From contig NC_079877.1 of NCBI RefSeq assembly GCF_029227915.1, forward strand, positions 19,371,851 to 19,435,850: a DNA stretch of 64,000 nucleotides. Direction: 5' to 3'. Positions 39,745-51,106 of this stretch are shown one piece after another. Source of the DNA: Hydractinia symbiolongicarpus (Eukaryota; Cnidaria; Hydrozoa; Anthoathecata; Hydractiniidae). Position numbers and translations under genes: made by a program. The notes under the pieces were generated by a model. That model was not told where the DNA came from. It saw only the letters and a list, made by a program, of their open reading frames with translations, and searched no databases. Each line of letters starts with the position of its first letter. Positions within the stretch are counted from its first letter, which is position 1.

Positions 39745-40543
39745 AGTACGGCTTTTAGAAGGCTATGCACGTAGTTGACGGTGATATAAGGACATGGCGC
39801 CAAGGCAAATGACTTTGGACGATGTAGTCCTTTGAGACTGAGAGAACTAGACCAATGATACAATGCGCAGGCCTTTGGAAGTACTTGATTTCGTGTAAGG
39901 CCTTTATTAGGCGGCAAGAGGCCATAGTACGGCTTTTAGAAGGCTATGCACATATTTGACGGTGATAAAAGGCCATGGCGGGAAGGAAAACGAATTGGCA
40001 CGTTGCAGTCCATTGAGAATGAAAGGACTAGACCAATGATACCATGCGCAGGCTTGTGGAACCACGTAATTCACGTGTAAGGCCTTTATTAGGCCGCAAA
40101 AGCCAAATTACGGCTTTTAGAAGGGTATCCACGTAGTTAAGGGTGATATAAAGGCATGGCGCCATGGAAAACGACTTGGGACGTTGTAGATCATTATGAC
40201 TGCAAGGACTAAACCCATGGCAACCTGTGCAGACCCGTGCAACGACGTATGTTATGTGTAGGGTGTTTATTAGGCCGCAAAAAGCCATATTACTCCTTTT
40301 AGAACGCTATGCACGTAGTTGACGGTGATATAAGGGCATGGTGCAAAGGCAAATGACTTAGCACGTTGTAGTCCTTTGAGACTGAGAAACTAGCCCAATG
40401 GCACCATGCGCAGACTCGTGGAAATACGTGATATTCGTGTAAGGCCTTTATTAGGCGGTAAAAAGCCATATTACTGCCTTTAGAAGGCTATGCACGTAAT
40501 TGACGGTGATATAAGGCCATGACGCCAAGGAAAACGACTTGGC

Positions 40544-40570
40544 ACGTTGTAGTCCATTCAGACTGCAAGG
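40544..40570. other. Crossover tract between A-type and B-type sequence
   Basis: The left flank (CTTGGC just before) follows A1 and the right flank (GCTAGAGCC just after) follows 26789 onward. The 27 bases between are identical in both parents, so the switch occurred within them. Monomer phase is preserved, which fits homologous unequal exchange or conversion. Confidence 0.85.
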
Positions 40571-41413
40571 GCTAGAGCCATGGCAACCTGTGCGGACACG
40601 TGGAACCACGTAATTTAAGTGTAGGGTCTTTATTAGGACGCAAAAAGCCATATTATGCCTTTTAGAAGGCTATGCACGTAGTTGACGGTGATATAAGGGC
40701 ATGGCGCAAAGGAAAATGACTTAGCACGTTGTAGTCCTTTGAGACTGAGAAACTAGCCCAATGGCACCATGCGCAGACTCGTGGAAATACGTGATTTTCG
40801 TGTAACGCCTTTATTATGCGGTAAAAAACCATATTACTACTTTTAGAAGGCTATGAACGTAGTTGACGGTGATATAAGGCCATGACGCCAAGGAAAACGA
40901 CTTGGCACGTTGTAGTCCATTCAGAATGAAAGGACTAGACCAATGATACCATGCACAGGCTTGTGGAACCACGTAATTTACGTGTAAGGCCTTTGTTAGG
41001 CCGCAAAGCCATATTACCCCTTTTAGAAGGCTATGCACGTAGTTGACGGTAATATAAGGCCATGACGCCAAGGAAACCGACTTGGAAAGTTGTAGTCCAT
41101 TGAGACAGAGAGAACTAGACCAATGGTACCATGCGCAAACTCGTGAAAATACGTGATTTACGTGTAAGGCCTTAGTTAGGCTGCAAAAGGCCATATTACG
41201 GCTTTTAGAAGGCCATGCACTTAGTGGACGATGATAAAAGGCCATGGCGCCAACGAAAACGACTTGGCACGTTGCAGTCCATTGAGAATGAAAGGACCAG
41301 ACCAATGATACAATGCGCAGGCCTCTGGAAATACTTAATTTCGTGTAAGGCCTTTATTAGGCGGCAAGAGGCCATATTACGTCTTTTAGAAGGCTATGCA
41401 CGTAGTTGACGGT
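40544..41413. repeat. B-derived segment joined to A2 (copy of 26762-27631)
   Basis: Constant offset of 13782 bp to 26762-27631. It includes TTATGCCTTTTAGAAGG near 40652 and the CCAACGAAAACG variant near 41250 (27469). At 41414 the sequence changes to match 28902 onward (GGTAATATAAGGGC), a second template change within one monomer. Confidence 0.85.
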
Positions 41414-42414
41414 AATATAAGGGCATGGCGCCAAGGCAAATGACTTTGGACGATGTAGTCCTTTGAGACTGAGAGAACTAGACCAATAGCAAGCTGCGCA
41501 GACATGTGGAAGCACGTAAGTCAGGTGTAAAGCCTTAATTAGGCCGCAAAAAGCCATAATACGGCTTTTAGAAAGCTTTGCACGTAGTTGATGGTGATAC
41601 AAGGCCATGACGCCAAGGAAACCGACTTGGAACGTTGTAGTCCATTAAGACTGAAAGGTCTAGACCAATGATACCATGAGCAGTCTCGTGGAACTAAGTG
41701 ATTAACGTGTAAGGCCTTTATTAGGCGGCAAGAGACCATAGTACGGCTTTTAGAAGGCTATGCTCGTAGTTGACGTTGATATAAGGCAATGGCGCCATGG
41801 AAAACGACTTGGGACGTTGCAGATCATTATGACTGCAAGGACTAAACCCATGGCAACATGTGCCGACCCGTGCAACGACGTATTTTATGTGTAGGGCCTT
41901 AATTATGTCGTAAAAGACCATATTACTGCTTTTAGAAGGTTATGCACGTAGTTGACGGTGATATAAGGGCATGGCGCCAGGGAAAATGACTTTGGACGTT
42001 GTAGTCCTTTGAGACAGAGAGAACTTAGCCAATGGTACCATGCGCAAACTCGTGGAAATACGTGATTTTCGTGTAAGACCTTGGTTAGGCTGGAAAACGC
42101 CATACTACGGCTTGTCGAAAGCTATGCACGCAATTGCCGGTGATATAAGAGCATGGCGTCAAGGAAAACGACTTGGGACGTTGTAGTCCATTCAGACTGC
42201 AAGGACAAGAGCCATGGCAACCTGTGCGGACACGTGGAACCACGTAATTTAAGTGTAGGGTCTTTATTAGGCCGCAAAAAGCCATATTACGCCTTTTAGA
42301 AGGCTATGCACGTAGTTGACGGTGATATAAGGGCATGGCGCCAAGGCAAATGACTATGGATGTTGTACTCCTTTGAGACAGAGAGAACTAGAGCAATGGC
42401 ATCATGCGCAGACT
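41414..42414. repeat. Mixed satellite segment left of the filler junction
   Basis: It begins as a copy of 28902 onward, then runs through monomers of the CATAATACGGCTTTTAGAAAGC, GCTCGTAGTTGACGTTG and GGGCATGGCGCCAGGG types, whose combination I could not match elsewhere at one offset. The last part, 42260-42414, matches 43734-43888 at offset 1474, including the rare GACTATGGATGTTGTACTCC and GGCATCATGCGC. Confidence 0.75.
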
Positions 42415-42423
42415 TACGACTTA
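42415..42423. other. 9-bp filler at an out-of-phase satellite junction
   Basis: To the left, the sequence follows 43888 up to GCAGACT. To the right it follows 29100 from CGAAGAAAACG. The nine bases between, TACGACTTA, belong to neither parent. Together with its flanks the filler makes a perfect tandem pair, GACTTAC at 42411-42417 and again at 42418-42424. GGCCT-type boxes on either side are 264 bp apart instead of 182, so monomer phase is broken by 82 bp. Confidence 0.9.
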
Positions 42424-43545
42424 CGAAGAAAACGACTTGGGACGTTGTAGTCCATTGAGACTGCAAGGACTAGACCAATGGCAAGCTGTGCAAACACGTG
42501 GAACCACGTAATTCACGTGTAAGGCCTTTATTAGGCCGCAAAGCCTAATTACGGCTTTTAGAAGGCTATGCACGTAGTTGACGGTGATATAAGGGCATGG
42601 CGCCAAGGAAAACGACTTGGCACGATGCAGTCCATTGAGAATGAAAGGACTAGACCAATGATACCTTGCCCACGCTTGTGGAACCACGTATTTTAAGTGT
42701 AGGGTCTTAATTATGTCGTAAAAGACCATATTACGGCTTTTAGAAGGCCATGCACGTAGTGGACGATGATAAAAGGCCATGGCGCCAAGGAAAACAACTT
42801 GGCACGTTGCAGTCCAGTGAGAATGAAAGGACTAGACCAATGATACCATGCGCGGACATGTGGAACCACGTAATTCCCGTGTAAAGCCTTAATTAGGCCG
42901 CAAAAAGCCATAATACGGCTTCTAGAAAGCTTTGCACGTAGTTTATAGTGATATTAAGCCAGGACGCCAAGGAAACCGACTTGGAACGTTGTAGTCCATT
43001 GAGACTGAATGGTCTAGACCAATGATACCATGAGCAGGCTCGTGGAACTAAGTGATTAACGTGTAAGGCCTTTATTAGGCAACAAGAGGCCATAGTACGG
43101 CTTTTAGAAGGCTATGGTCGTAGTTGACGTTGATATAAGGCAATGGCGCCATGGAAAACGACTTGGGACGTTGAAGATCATTAAGACTGCAAGGACTAAA
43201 CCCATGGCAACCTGTGCGGACCCGTGGAACCTCGTATTTTAAGTGTAGGGCCTTAATTATGTCGTAAAGGACCATATTACTGCTTTTAGAAGGCTATGCA
43301 CGTAGTTGACGGTGATAAAAGGGTATGGCGCAAGGGAGAATGGCTTTGGACGTTGTAGTCCTTTGAGACAGAGAGAACTAGACCAATGGTACCATGCGCA
43401 AACTCGTGGAAATACGTGATTTACGTGTAAGGCCTTAGTTAGGCTGCAAAAGGCCATACTACGGCTTGTCGAAGGCTATGCACGCAATTGGCGGTGATAA
43501 AAGAGCATGGCGTCAAGGAAAACGACTTGGGACGTTGTAGTCCAT
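42424..43545. repeat. 1122-bp satellite block flanked by filler on both sides
   Basis: About six monomers matching 29100-30221 (offset 13324) and 46902-48023 (offset 4478). Two substitutions, GTGCAAACACG near 42487 and AATGGCTTTGG near 43340, are shared with the 46.9 kb copy but not with the 29.1 kb copy, so the 46.9 kb copy is the closer relative. Both ends lie at non-homologous positions and carry extra bases, unlike all other block boundaries I traced. Confidence 0.86.
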
Positions 43546-43665
43546 ACTACGTCTATACTACTACGTCCAAAGGCCATACTACGGCTTGTCGAAGGCTATG
43601 CACGCAATTGGCGGTGATAAAAGAGCATGGCGTCAAGGAAAACGACTTGGGACGTTGTAGTCCAT
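43449..43665. repeat. 97-bp direct repeat separated by 23 bp
   Basis: The stretch 43449-43545 is repeated exactly at 43569-43665 (offset 120 bp), with 23 non-matching bases between. Each copy spans from AAGGCCATACTACGGC to GTTGTAGTCCAT, about half a monomer, so this is not a normal monomer duplication. Adjacent GGCCT-type boxes (43431 and 43733) are 302 bp apart, that is 182 plus 120. Confidence 0.95.
43546..43568. other. 23-bp filler between the 97-bp direct repeats
   Basis: The filler is not monomer sequence as a unit but is made of pieces resembling it. ACTACGTC occurs twice (43546-43553 and 43560-43567). The junction CATACTACG at 43543-43551 repeats the CATACTACG of the adjacent satellite at 43455-43463. 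Reiterated local pieces of this kind are typical of templated insertion during end joining or template switching; the mechanism is inferred. Confidence 0.9.
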
Positions 43666-44155
43666 TCAGACTGCAAGGGCTAGAGCCATGGCAACCTGTG
43701 CGGACACGTGGAACCACGTAATTTAAGTGTAGGGTCTTTATTAGGCCGCAAAAAGCCATATTACGCCTTTTAGAAGGCTATGCACGTAGTTGACGGTGAT
43801 ATAAGGGCATGGCGCCAAGGCAAATGACTATGGATGTTGTACTCCTTTGAGACAGAGAGAACTAGAGCAATGGCATCATGCGCAGACTCGTGGAAATACG
43901 TGATTTTCGTGTAAGGCCTTAATTAGGCTGCAAAAGGCCATACTACTGCTTGTCGAAGGCTATGCAAGCAGTTGCCGGTGATATAAGGGCATGGCGTCAA
44001 GGAAAACGACTTGGGACGTTGTAGTCCATTGGGACTGCAAGGACTAGACCAATGGCAAGTTGCGCGAACACGTGGAACAACGTAATTCACGTGTAAGGCC
44101 TTTATTAGGCCGCAAAAGCCATATTACGGCTTGTCGAAGGCTATGCAAGCAGTTG
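43569..44155. repeat. Satellite right of the filler junction
   Basis: Normal phase resumes. The first part resembles 30125 onward (CAATTGGCGGTGATAAAAGAG, GCAAGGGCTAGAGCC). From about 43745 it follows the 42.26 kb type instead (GGCCGCAAAAAGCC, then GACTATGGATGTTGTACTCC). It continues through a CTGCTTGTCGAAGGC monomer near 43946 into the next copied segment. Confidence 0.75.
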
Positions 44156-44788
44156 CCGGTGATATAAGGGCATGGCGTCAAGAAAAACGACTTGGAACGT
44201 TGTAGTCCTTTGAGACTGAGAGAACTAGACCAATGGTACCATGCGTAAACTCGTGGAAATACGTGATTTTCGTGTAAGGCCTTAGTTAGGCCGCAAAAAG
44301 CCATAATACGGCTTTTAGAAAGCTTTGCACGTAGTTGCCGGTGATATAAGGGCATGGCGTCAAGAAAAACGACTTGGCACGTTTTTAGTCCATTGGGACT
44401 ACAAGGACTAGAGCCATGGCAACCTGTGCGGACACGTGGAACCACGTAATTTAAGTGTAGGGCCTTTATTAGGCCGCAAAAAGTCATAATATGGCTTTTA
44501 GAAAGCTTTGCACGTAGTTGATGGTGATACAAGGCCATGACGCCAAGGAAACCGACTTGGAACGTTGTAGTCCATTGAGACTGAAAGGTCTAGACCAGTG
44601 ATACCATGAGCAGTCTCGTGGAACTAAGTGATTAACGTGTAAGGCCTTTATTAGGCGGCAAGAGGCCATAGTACGGCTTTTAGAAGGCTATGCACGCAAT
44701 TGCCGGTGATATAAGAGCATGGCGTCAAGGAAAACGTCTTGGGACGTTGTAGTCCGTTCAGACTGCAAGGACTAGAGCCATGGCAACC
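44156..44788. repeat. Three-way copy: 32518-33150 and 49233-49865
   Basis: It matches 32518-33150 at offset 11638 and 49233-49865 at offset 5077, with GGGACTACAAGG near 44395 and CATAATATGGC near 44487 as shared markers. It leaves the match near 44788, where this copy has TGTGCGGACACGTGGAACC and the others TGTGTGGACACG. Confidence 0.82.
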
Positions 44789-45059
44789 TGTGCGGACACG
44801 TGGAACCACGTAATTTAAGTGTAGGGTGTTTATTAGGCCGCAAAAAGCCATATTACGCCTTTTAGAACGCTATGCACGTAGTTGACGGTGATATAAGGGC
44901 ATGGCGCAAAGGCAAATGACTTAGCACGTTGTAGTCCTTTGAGACTGAGAAACTAGCCCAATGGCACCATGCGCAGACTCGTGGAAATACGTGATTTTCG
45001 TGTAACGCCTTTATTATGCGGTAAAAAACCATATTACTGCTTTTAGAAGGCTATGAACG

Positions 45060-48000
45060 TAGTTGACGTTAATATAAGGCCATGACGCCAAGGAAACCGA
45101 CTTGGAAAGTTGTAGTCCATTGAGACAGAGAGAACTAGACCAATGGTACCATGCGCAAACTCGTGGAAATACGTGATTTACGTGTAAGGCCTTAGTTAGG
45201 CTGCAAAAGGCCATATTACGGCTTTTAGAAGGCCATGCACGTAGTGGACGATGATAAAAGGCCATGGCGCCAAAGAAAACGACTTGGCACGTTGCAGTCC
45301 ATTGAGAATGAAAGAACCAGACCAATGATACAATGCGCAGGCCTCTGGAAATACTTGATTTCGTGTATGGCCTTTATTAGGCGGCGAGAGGCCATAGTGC
45401 GGCTTTTAGAAGGCTATGCACTTAGTGGACGATGATAAAAGGCCATGGCGGGAAGGAAAACGAATTGGCACGTTGCAGTCCATTGAGAATGAAAGGACTA
45501 GACCAATGATACCATGCACAGGCTTGTGGAACCACGTAATTTACGTGTAAGGCCTTTATTAGGCTGCAAAAGTTAAGTTACGGCTTTTAGAAGGGTATCC
45601 ACGTAGTTAAGGGTGATATAAAGGCATGGCGCCATGGAAAACGACTTGGGACGTTGTAGATCATTATGACTGCAAGGAGTAAGCCCATGGCAACCTGTGC
45701 GGATCCGTGCAACGACGTATTTTATGTGTAGGGCCTTAATTATGTCGTAAAAGACCATATTACTGCTTTTAGAAGGTTATGCACGTAGTTGACGGTGATA
45801 TAAGGGTATGGCGCCAGGGAAAATGATTTTGGACGTTGTAGTCCTTTGAGACAGAGAGAACTAGACCAATGGTACCATGCGCAAACTCGTGGAAATACGT
45901 GATTTACGTGTAAGGCCTTAGTTAGGCTGCAAAAGGCCATATTACGGCTTTTAGAAGGCCATGCACTTAGTGGACGATGATAAAAGGCCATGGCGCCAAG
46001 GAAAACGACTTGGCATGATGCAGTCCATTGAGAATGAAAGGACTAGACCAATGTCAAGCTGCCCGAACACGTGGAACCACGTAATTCCCGTGTAAGGCCT
46101 TAATTATGTGGTAAAAGACCATATTACGGCTTTTAGAAGGCCATGCACGTAGTGGACGATGATAAAAGGCCATGGCGCCAACGAAAACGACTTGGCACGT
46201 TGCAGTCCATTGAGAATGAAAGGACCAGACCAATGATACAATGCGCAGGCCTCTGGAAATACTTAATTTCGTGTAAGGCCTTTATTAGGCGGCAAGAGGC
46301 CATAGTACGGCTTTTAGAAGGCTATGCTCGTAGTTGACGTTGATATAAGGCAATGGCGCCATGGAAAACGACTTGGGACGTTGTAGATCATTAAGACTGC
46401 AAGTACTAAACCCATGGCAACCTGTGCGGACCCGTGGAACAACGTATTTAAGTGTAGGGCCTTAATTATGTCGTAAGAGACCATATTACTGCTTTTAGAA
46501 GGCTATGCACGTAGTTGACGGTGATAAAAGGCCATGGCGGCAAGGAAAACGAATTGGCACGTTGCGGTCCATTGAGAATGAAAGGACTAGACCAATGATA
46601 CCATGCGCAAGCTTGTGGAACCTCGTAATTTACGTGTAAGGCCTTTATTAGGCCGCAAAAGCCATATTACGTCTTTTAGAAGGCTATGCACGTAGTTGAC
46701 GGTAATATAAGGGCATGGCGCCAAGGCAAATGACTTTGGACGATGTAGTCCTTTGAGACTGAGAGAACTAGACCAATAGCAAGCTGCGCGGACATGTGGA
46801 AGCACGTAATTCAGGTGTAAGGCCTTTATTAGGCCGCAAAGCCATATTACGGCTTTTAGAAAGCTATGCACGTAGTTGACGGTGATATAAGAGCATGGCG
46901 TCGAAGAAAACGACTTGGGACGTTGTAGTCCATTGAGACTGCAAGGACTAGACCAATGGCAAGCTGTGCAAACACGTGGAACCACGTAATTCACGTGTAA
47001 GGCCTTTATTAGGCCGCAAAGCCTAATTACGGCTTTTAGAAGGCTATGCACGTAGTTGACGGTGATATAAGGGCATGGCGCCAAGGAAAACGACTTGGCA
47101 CGATGCAGTCCATTGAGAATGAAAGGACTAGACCAATGATACCTTGCCCACGCTTGTGGAACCACGTATTTTAAGTGTAGGGTCTTAATTATGTCGTAAA
47201 AGACCATATTACGGCTTTTAGAAGGCCATGCACGTAGTGGACGATGATAAAAGGCCATGGCGCCAAGGAAAACAACTTGGCACGTTGCAGTCCAGTGAGA
47301 ATGAAAGGACTAGACCAATGATACCATGCGCGGACATGTGGAACCACGTAATTCCCGTGTAAAGCCTTAATTAGGCCGCAAAAAGCCATAATACGGCTTC
47401 TAGAAAGCTTTGCACGTAGTTTATAGTGATATTAAGCCAGGACGCCAAGGAAACCGACTTGGAACGTTGTAGTCCATTGAGACTGAATGGTCTAGACCAA
47501 TGATACCATGAGCAGGCTCGTGGAACTAAGTGATTAACGTGTAAGGCCTTTATTAGGCAACAAGAGGCCATAGTACGGCTTTTAGAAGGCTATGGTCGTA
47601 GTTGACGTTGATATAAGGCAATGGCGCCATGGAAAACGACTTGGGACGTTGAAGATCATTAAGACTGCAAGGACTAAACCCATGGCAACCTGTGCGGACC
47701 CGTGGAACCTCGTATTTTAAGTGTAGGGCCTTAATTATGTCGTAAAGGACCATATTACTGCTTTTAGAAGGCTATGCACGTAGTTGACGGTGATAAAAGG
47801 GTATGGCGCAAGGGAGAATGGCTTTGGACGTTGTAGTCCTTTGAGACAGAGAGAACTAGACCAATGGTACCATGCGCAAACTCGTGGAAATACGTGATTT
47901 ACGTGTAAGGCCTTAGTTAGGCTGCAAAAGGCCATACTACGGCTTGTCGAAGGCTATGCACGCAATTGGCGGTGATAAAAGAGCATGGCGTCAAGGAAAA

Positions 48001-48130
48001 CGACTTGGGACGTTGTAGTCCATTCAGACTGCAAGGGCTAGAGCCATGGCAACCTGTGCGGACACGTGGAACCACGTAATTTAAGTGTAGGGTCTTTATT
48101 AGGACGCAAAAAGCCATATTACGCCTTTTA
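45060..48130. repeat. Block X2, left part; copy of 27258-30328
   Basis: Offset 17802 bp. Just upstream, at about 45.0 kb, the offset is 17982 (TGTAACGCC at 45001 against 27019), so one 180-bp monomer was lost near 45.06 kb relative to X1. At about 48.13-48.16 kb the match shifts from offset 17802 to 16715, the site of the six-monomer loss. Confidence 0.84.
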
Positions 48131-48156
48131 GAAGGCCATGCACGTAGTTGACGGTG

Positions 48157-51086
48157 AAATAAGGGCATGGTGACAAGGCAAATGACTTTGGACGATTTAG
48201 TCCTTTGAGACTGAGAGAACTAGACCAATAGCAAGCTGCGCGGACATGTGGAACCACGTAATTCCCGTGTAAAGCCTTAATTAGGCCGCAAAAAGCCATA
48301 ATACGGCTTTTAGAAAGCTTTGCACGTAGTTGATGGTGATACAAGGCCGTGACGCCAAGGAAACCGACTTGGAACGTTGTAGTCCATTGAGACTGAATGG
48401 TCTAGACCAATGATACCATGATCAGGCTCGTGGAACTAAGTGATTAACGTGTAAGGCTTTTATTAGGCGGCAAGAGGCCATAGTACGGCTTTTAGAAGGC
48501 TATGCTCGTAGTTGACGTTGATATAAGGCAATGGCGCCATGGAAAACGACTTGGGACGTTGTAGATCATTATGACTGCAAGGAGTAAGCCCATGGCAACC
48601 TGTGCGGATCCGTGCAACGACGTATTTTATGTGTAGGGCCTTAATTATGTCGTAAAAGACCATATTACTGCTTTTAGAAGGTTATGCACGTAGTTGACGG
48701 TGATATAAGGGTATGGCGCCAGGGAAAATGATTTTGGACGTTGTAGTCCTTTGAGACAGAGAGAACTAGACCAATGGTACTATGCGCAAACTCGTGGAAA
48801 TACGTGATTTACGTGTAAGGCCTTAGTTAGGCTGCAAAATGCCATACTACGGCTTGTCGAAGGCTATGCACGCAATTGCCGGTGATATAAGAGCATGGCG
48901 TTAAGGAAAACGACTTGGGACGTTGTAGTCCATTCAGACTGCAAGGACTAGACCAATGGCAAGTTGCGCGAACACGTGGAACAACGTAATTCACGTGTAA
49001 GGCCTTAATTATGTCGTAAAAGACCATATTACGGCCTTTAGAAGGCCATGCACGTAGTGGACGATGATAAAAGGCCATGGCGCCAAGGAAAACAACTTCA
49101 GTCCATTGAGAATGAAAGGACCAGACCAATGATACAATGCGCAGGCCTCTGGAAGTACTTGATTTCGTGTAAGGCTTTTATTAGGCGGCAAGAGGCCATA
49201 GTACGGCTTTTAGAAGGCTATGCACGTAGTTGACGGTGATATAAGGGCATGGCGTCAAGAAAAACGACTTGGAACGTTGTAGTCCTTTGAGACTGAGAGA
49301 ACTAGACCAATGGTACCATGCGTAAACTCGTGGAAATACGTGATTTTCGTGTAAGGCCTTAGTTAGGCCGCAAAAAGCCATAATACGGCTTTTAGAAAGC
49401 TTTGCACGTAGTTGCCGGTGATATAAGGGCATGGCGTCAAGAAAAACGACTTGGCACGTTTTTAGTCCATTGGGACTACAAGGACTAGAGCCATGGCAAC
49501 CTGTGCGGACACGTGGAACCACGTAATTTAAGTGTAGGGCCTTTATTAGGCCGCAAAAAGTCATAATATGGCTTTTAGAAAGCTTTGCACGTAGTTGATG
49601 GTGATACAAGGCCATGACGCCAAGGAAACCGACTTGGAACGTTGTAGTCCATTGAGACTGAAAGGTCTAGACCAGTGATACCATGAGCAGTCTCGTGGAA
49701 CTAAGTGATTAACGTGTAAGGCCTTTATTAGGCGGCAAGAGGCCATAGTACGGCTTTTAGAAGGCTATGCACGCAATTGCCGGTGATATAAGAGCATGGC
49801 GTCAAGGAAAACGTCTTGGGACGTTGTAGTCCGTTCAGACTGCAAGGACTAGAGCCATGGCAACCTGTGTGGACACGTGGAACCTCGTAATTTAAGTGTA
49901 GGGCCTTTATTAGGCCGCAAAAAGCCATATTACGGCTTGTCGAGGGCTATACCAGCAGTTGCCGGTGATATAAGGGCATGGCGTCAAGAAAAACGACTTG
50001 GCACGTTTTTAGTCCATTGAGTCTGGAAGGACTAGACCAATGCCAAGCTGCGCGAACACATGGAACCACTTAATTCAAGTGTAAGGCCTTTATTAGGCTG
50101 CAAAAGTCATGTTACGGCTTTTAGAAGGCTATCCACGTAGTTGACGGTGATATAAGGCCATGACGCCAAGGAAAACGACTTGGCACGTTGTAGTCCATTC
50201 AGACTGCAAGGACTAGACCAATGGCAAGCTGCGCGAACACATGGAACCACGTAATTTACGTGTAAGGACTTTATTGAGCCGCAAAAGCCATATTACGGCT
50301 TTTAGAAGGCTTTGCACGTAGTTGAGGGTGATATAAGGGCATGCTGCCAATGAAAATGACTTTGGACGATGTAGTCCTCTGAGACAGAGAGAACTAGACC
50401 AATGGTACCATGCGCAGACTCGTGGAAGTACATGATTTCGTGTAAGGCCTTTATTAGGCGGCAAGAGGCCATATTACGGCTTTTAGAAGGCTTTGCACGT
50501 AGTTGACGGTGATATAAGGGTATGGCGCCAGGGAAAATGACTTTGGACGTTGTAGTCCTTTGAGACAGAGAGAACTAGACCAATGGTACCATGCGCAAAC
50601 TCGTGGAAATACGTGATTTTCGTGTAAGGCCTTAGTTAGGCTGCAAAATGCCATACTACGGCTTGTCGAAGGCTATGCACGCAATTGCCGGTGATATAAG
50701 AGCATGGCGTTATGGAAAACGACTTGGGACGTTGTAGTCCATTAAGACTGCAAGGACTAGACCAATGGCAAGTTGCGCGAACACGTGGAACAACGTAATT
50801 CACGTGTAAGGCCTTAATTATGTCGTAAAAGACCATATTACGGCCTTTAGAAGGCCATGCACGTAGTGGACGATGATAAAAGGCCATGGCGCCAAGGAAA
50901 ACAACTTGGCACGTTGCAGTCCATTGAGAATGAAAGGACCAGACCAATGATACAATGCGCAGGCCTCTGGAAGTACTTGATTTCGTGTAAGGCTTTTATT
51001 AGGCAGCAAGAGGCCATAGTACGGCTTTTAGAAGGCTATGCACATATTTGACGGTGATAAAAGGCCATGCCGTGAAGGAAAACGAA
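48157..51086. repeat. Block X2, right part; copy of 31442-34371
   Basis: Constant offset of 16715 bp. It includes the private 9-bp deletion at 49098/49099 and a one-base difference AGGCAGCAAG near 51001 against AGGCGGCAAG in X1/A2. It leads into an A-type sequence that is then shortened. Confidence 0.88.
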
Positions 51087-51106
51087 TTGGCACGTTGCAG
51101 TCCATT
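51087..51106. other. Deletion junction, three monomers (544 bp) lost
   Basis: Up to 51106 the sequence follows 34372-34391, with offset 16715. Afterwards it follows 34936 onward, with offset 16171. The 20 bases at the switch, TTGGCACGTTGCAGTCCATT, are identical in both parents, so a 544-bp in-phase deletion occurred within them. Confidence 0.87.

Larger units (their letters stand above)
33931..40570. repeat. Block A2; near-identical copy of 1-6640
   Basis: This block matches 1-6640 without net indel. It contains a 2905-bp 16-monomer unit (34665-37569), a 2175-bp 12-monomer unit (37570-39744) and the start of the next. It ends inside a monomer: up to 40570 it follows A1, after which it follows 26789 onward. 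The change of template lies in a 27-bp tract (40544-40570) identical in both parents. Confidence 0.93.
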
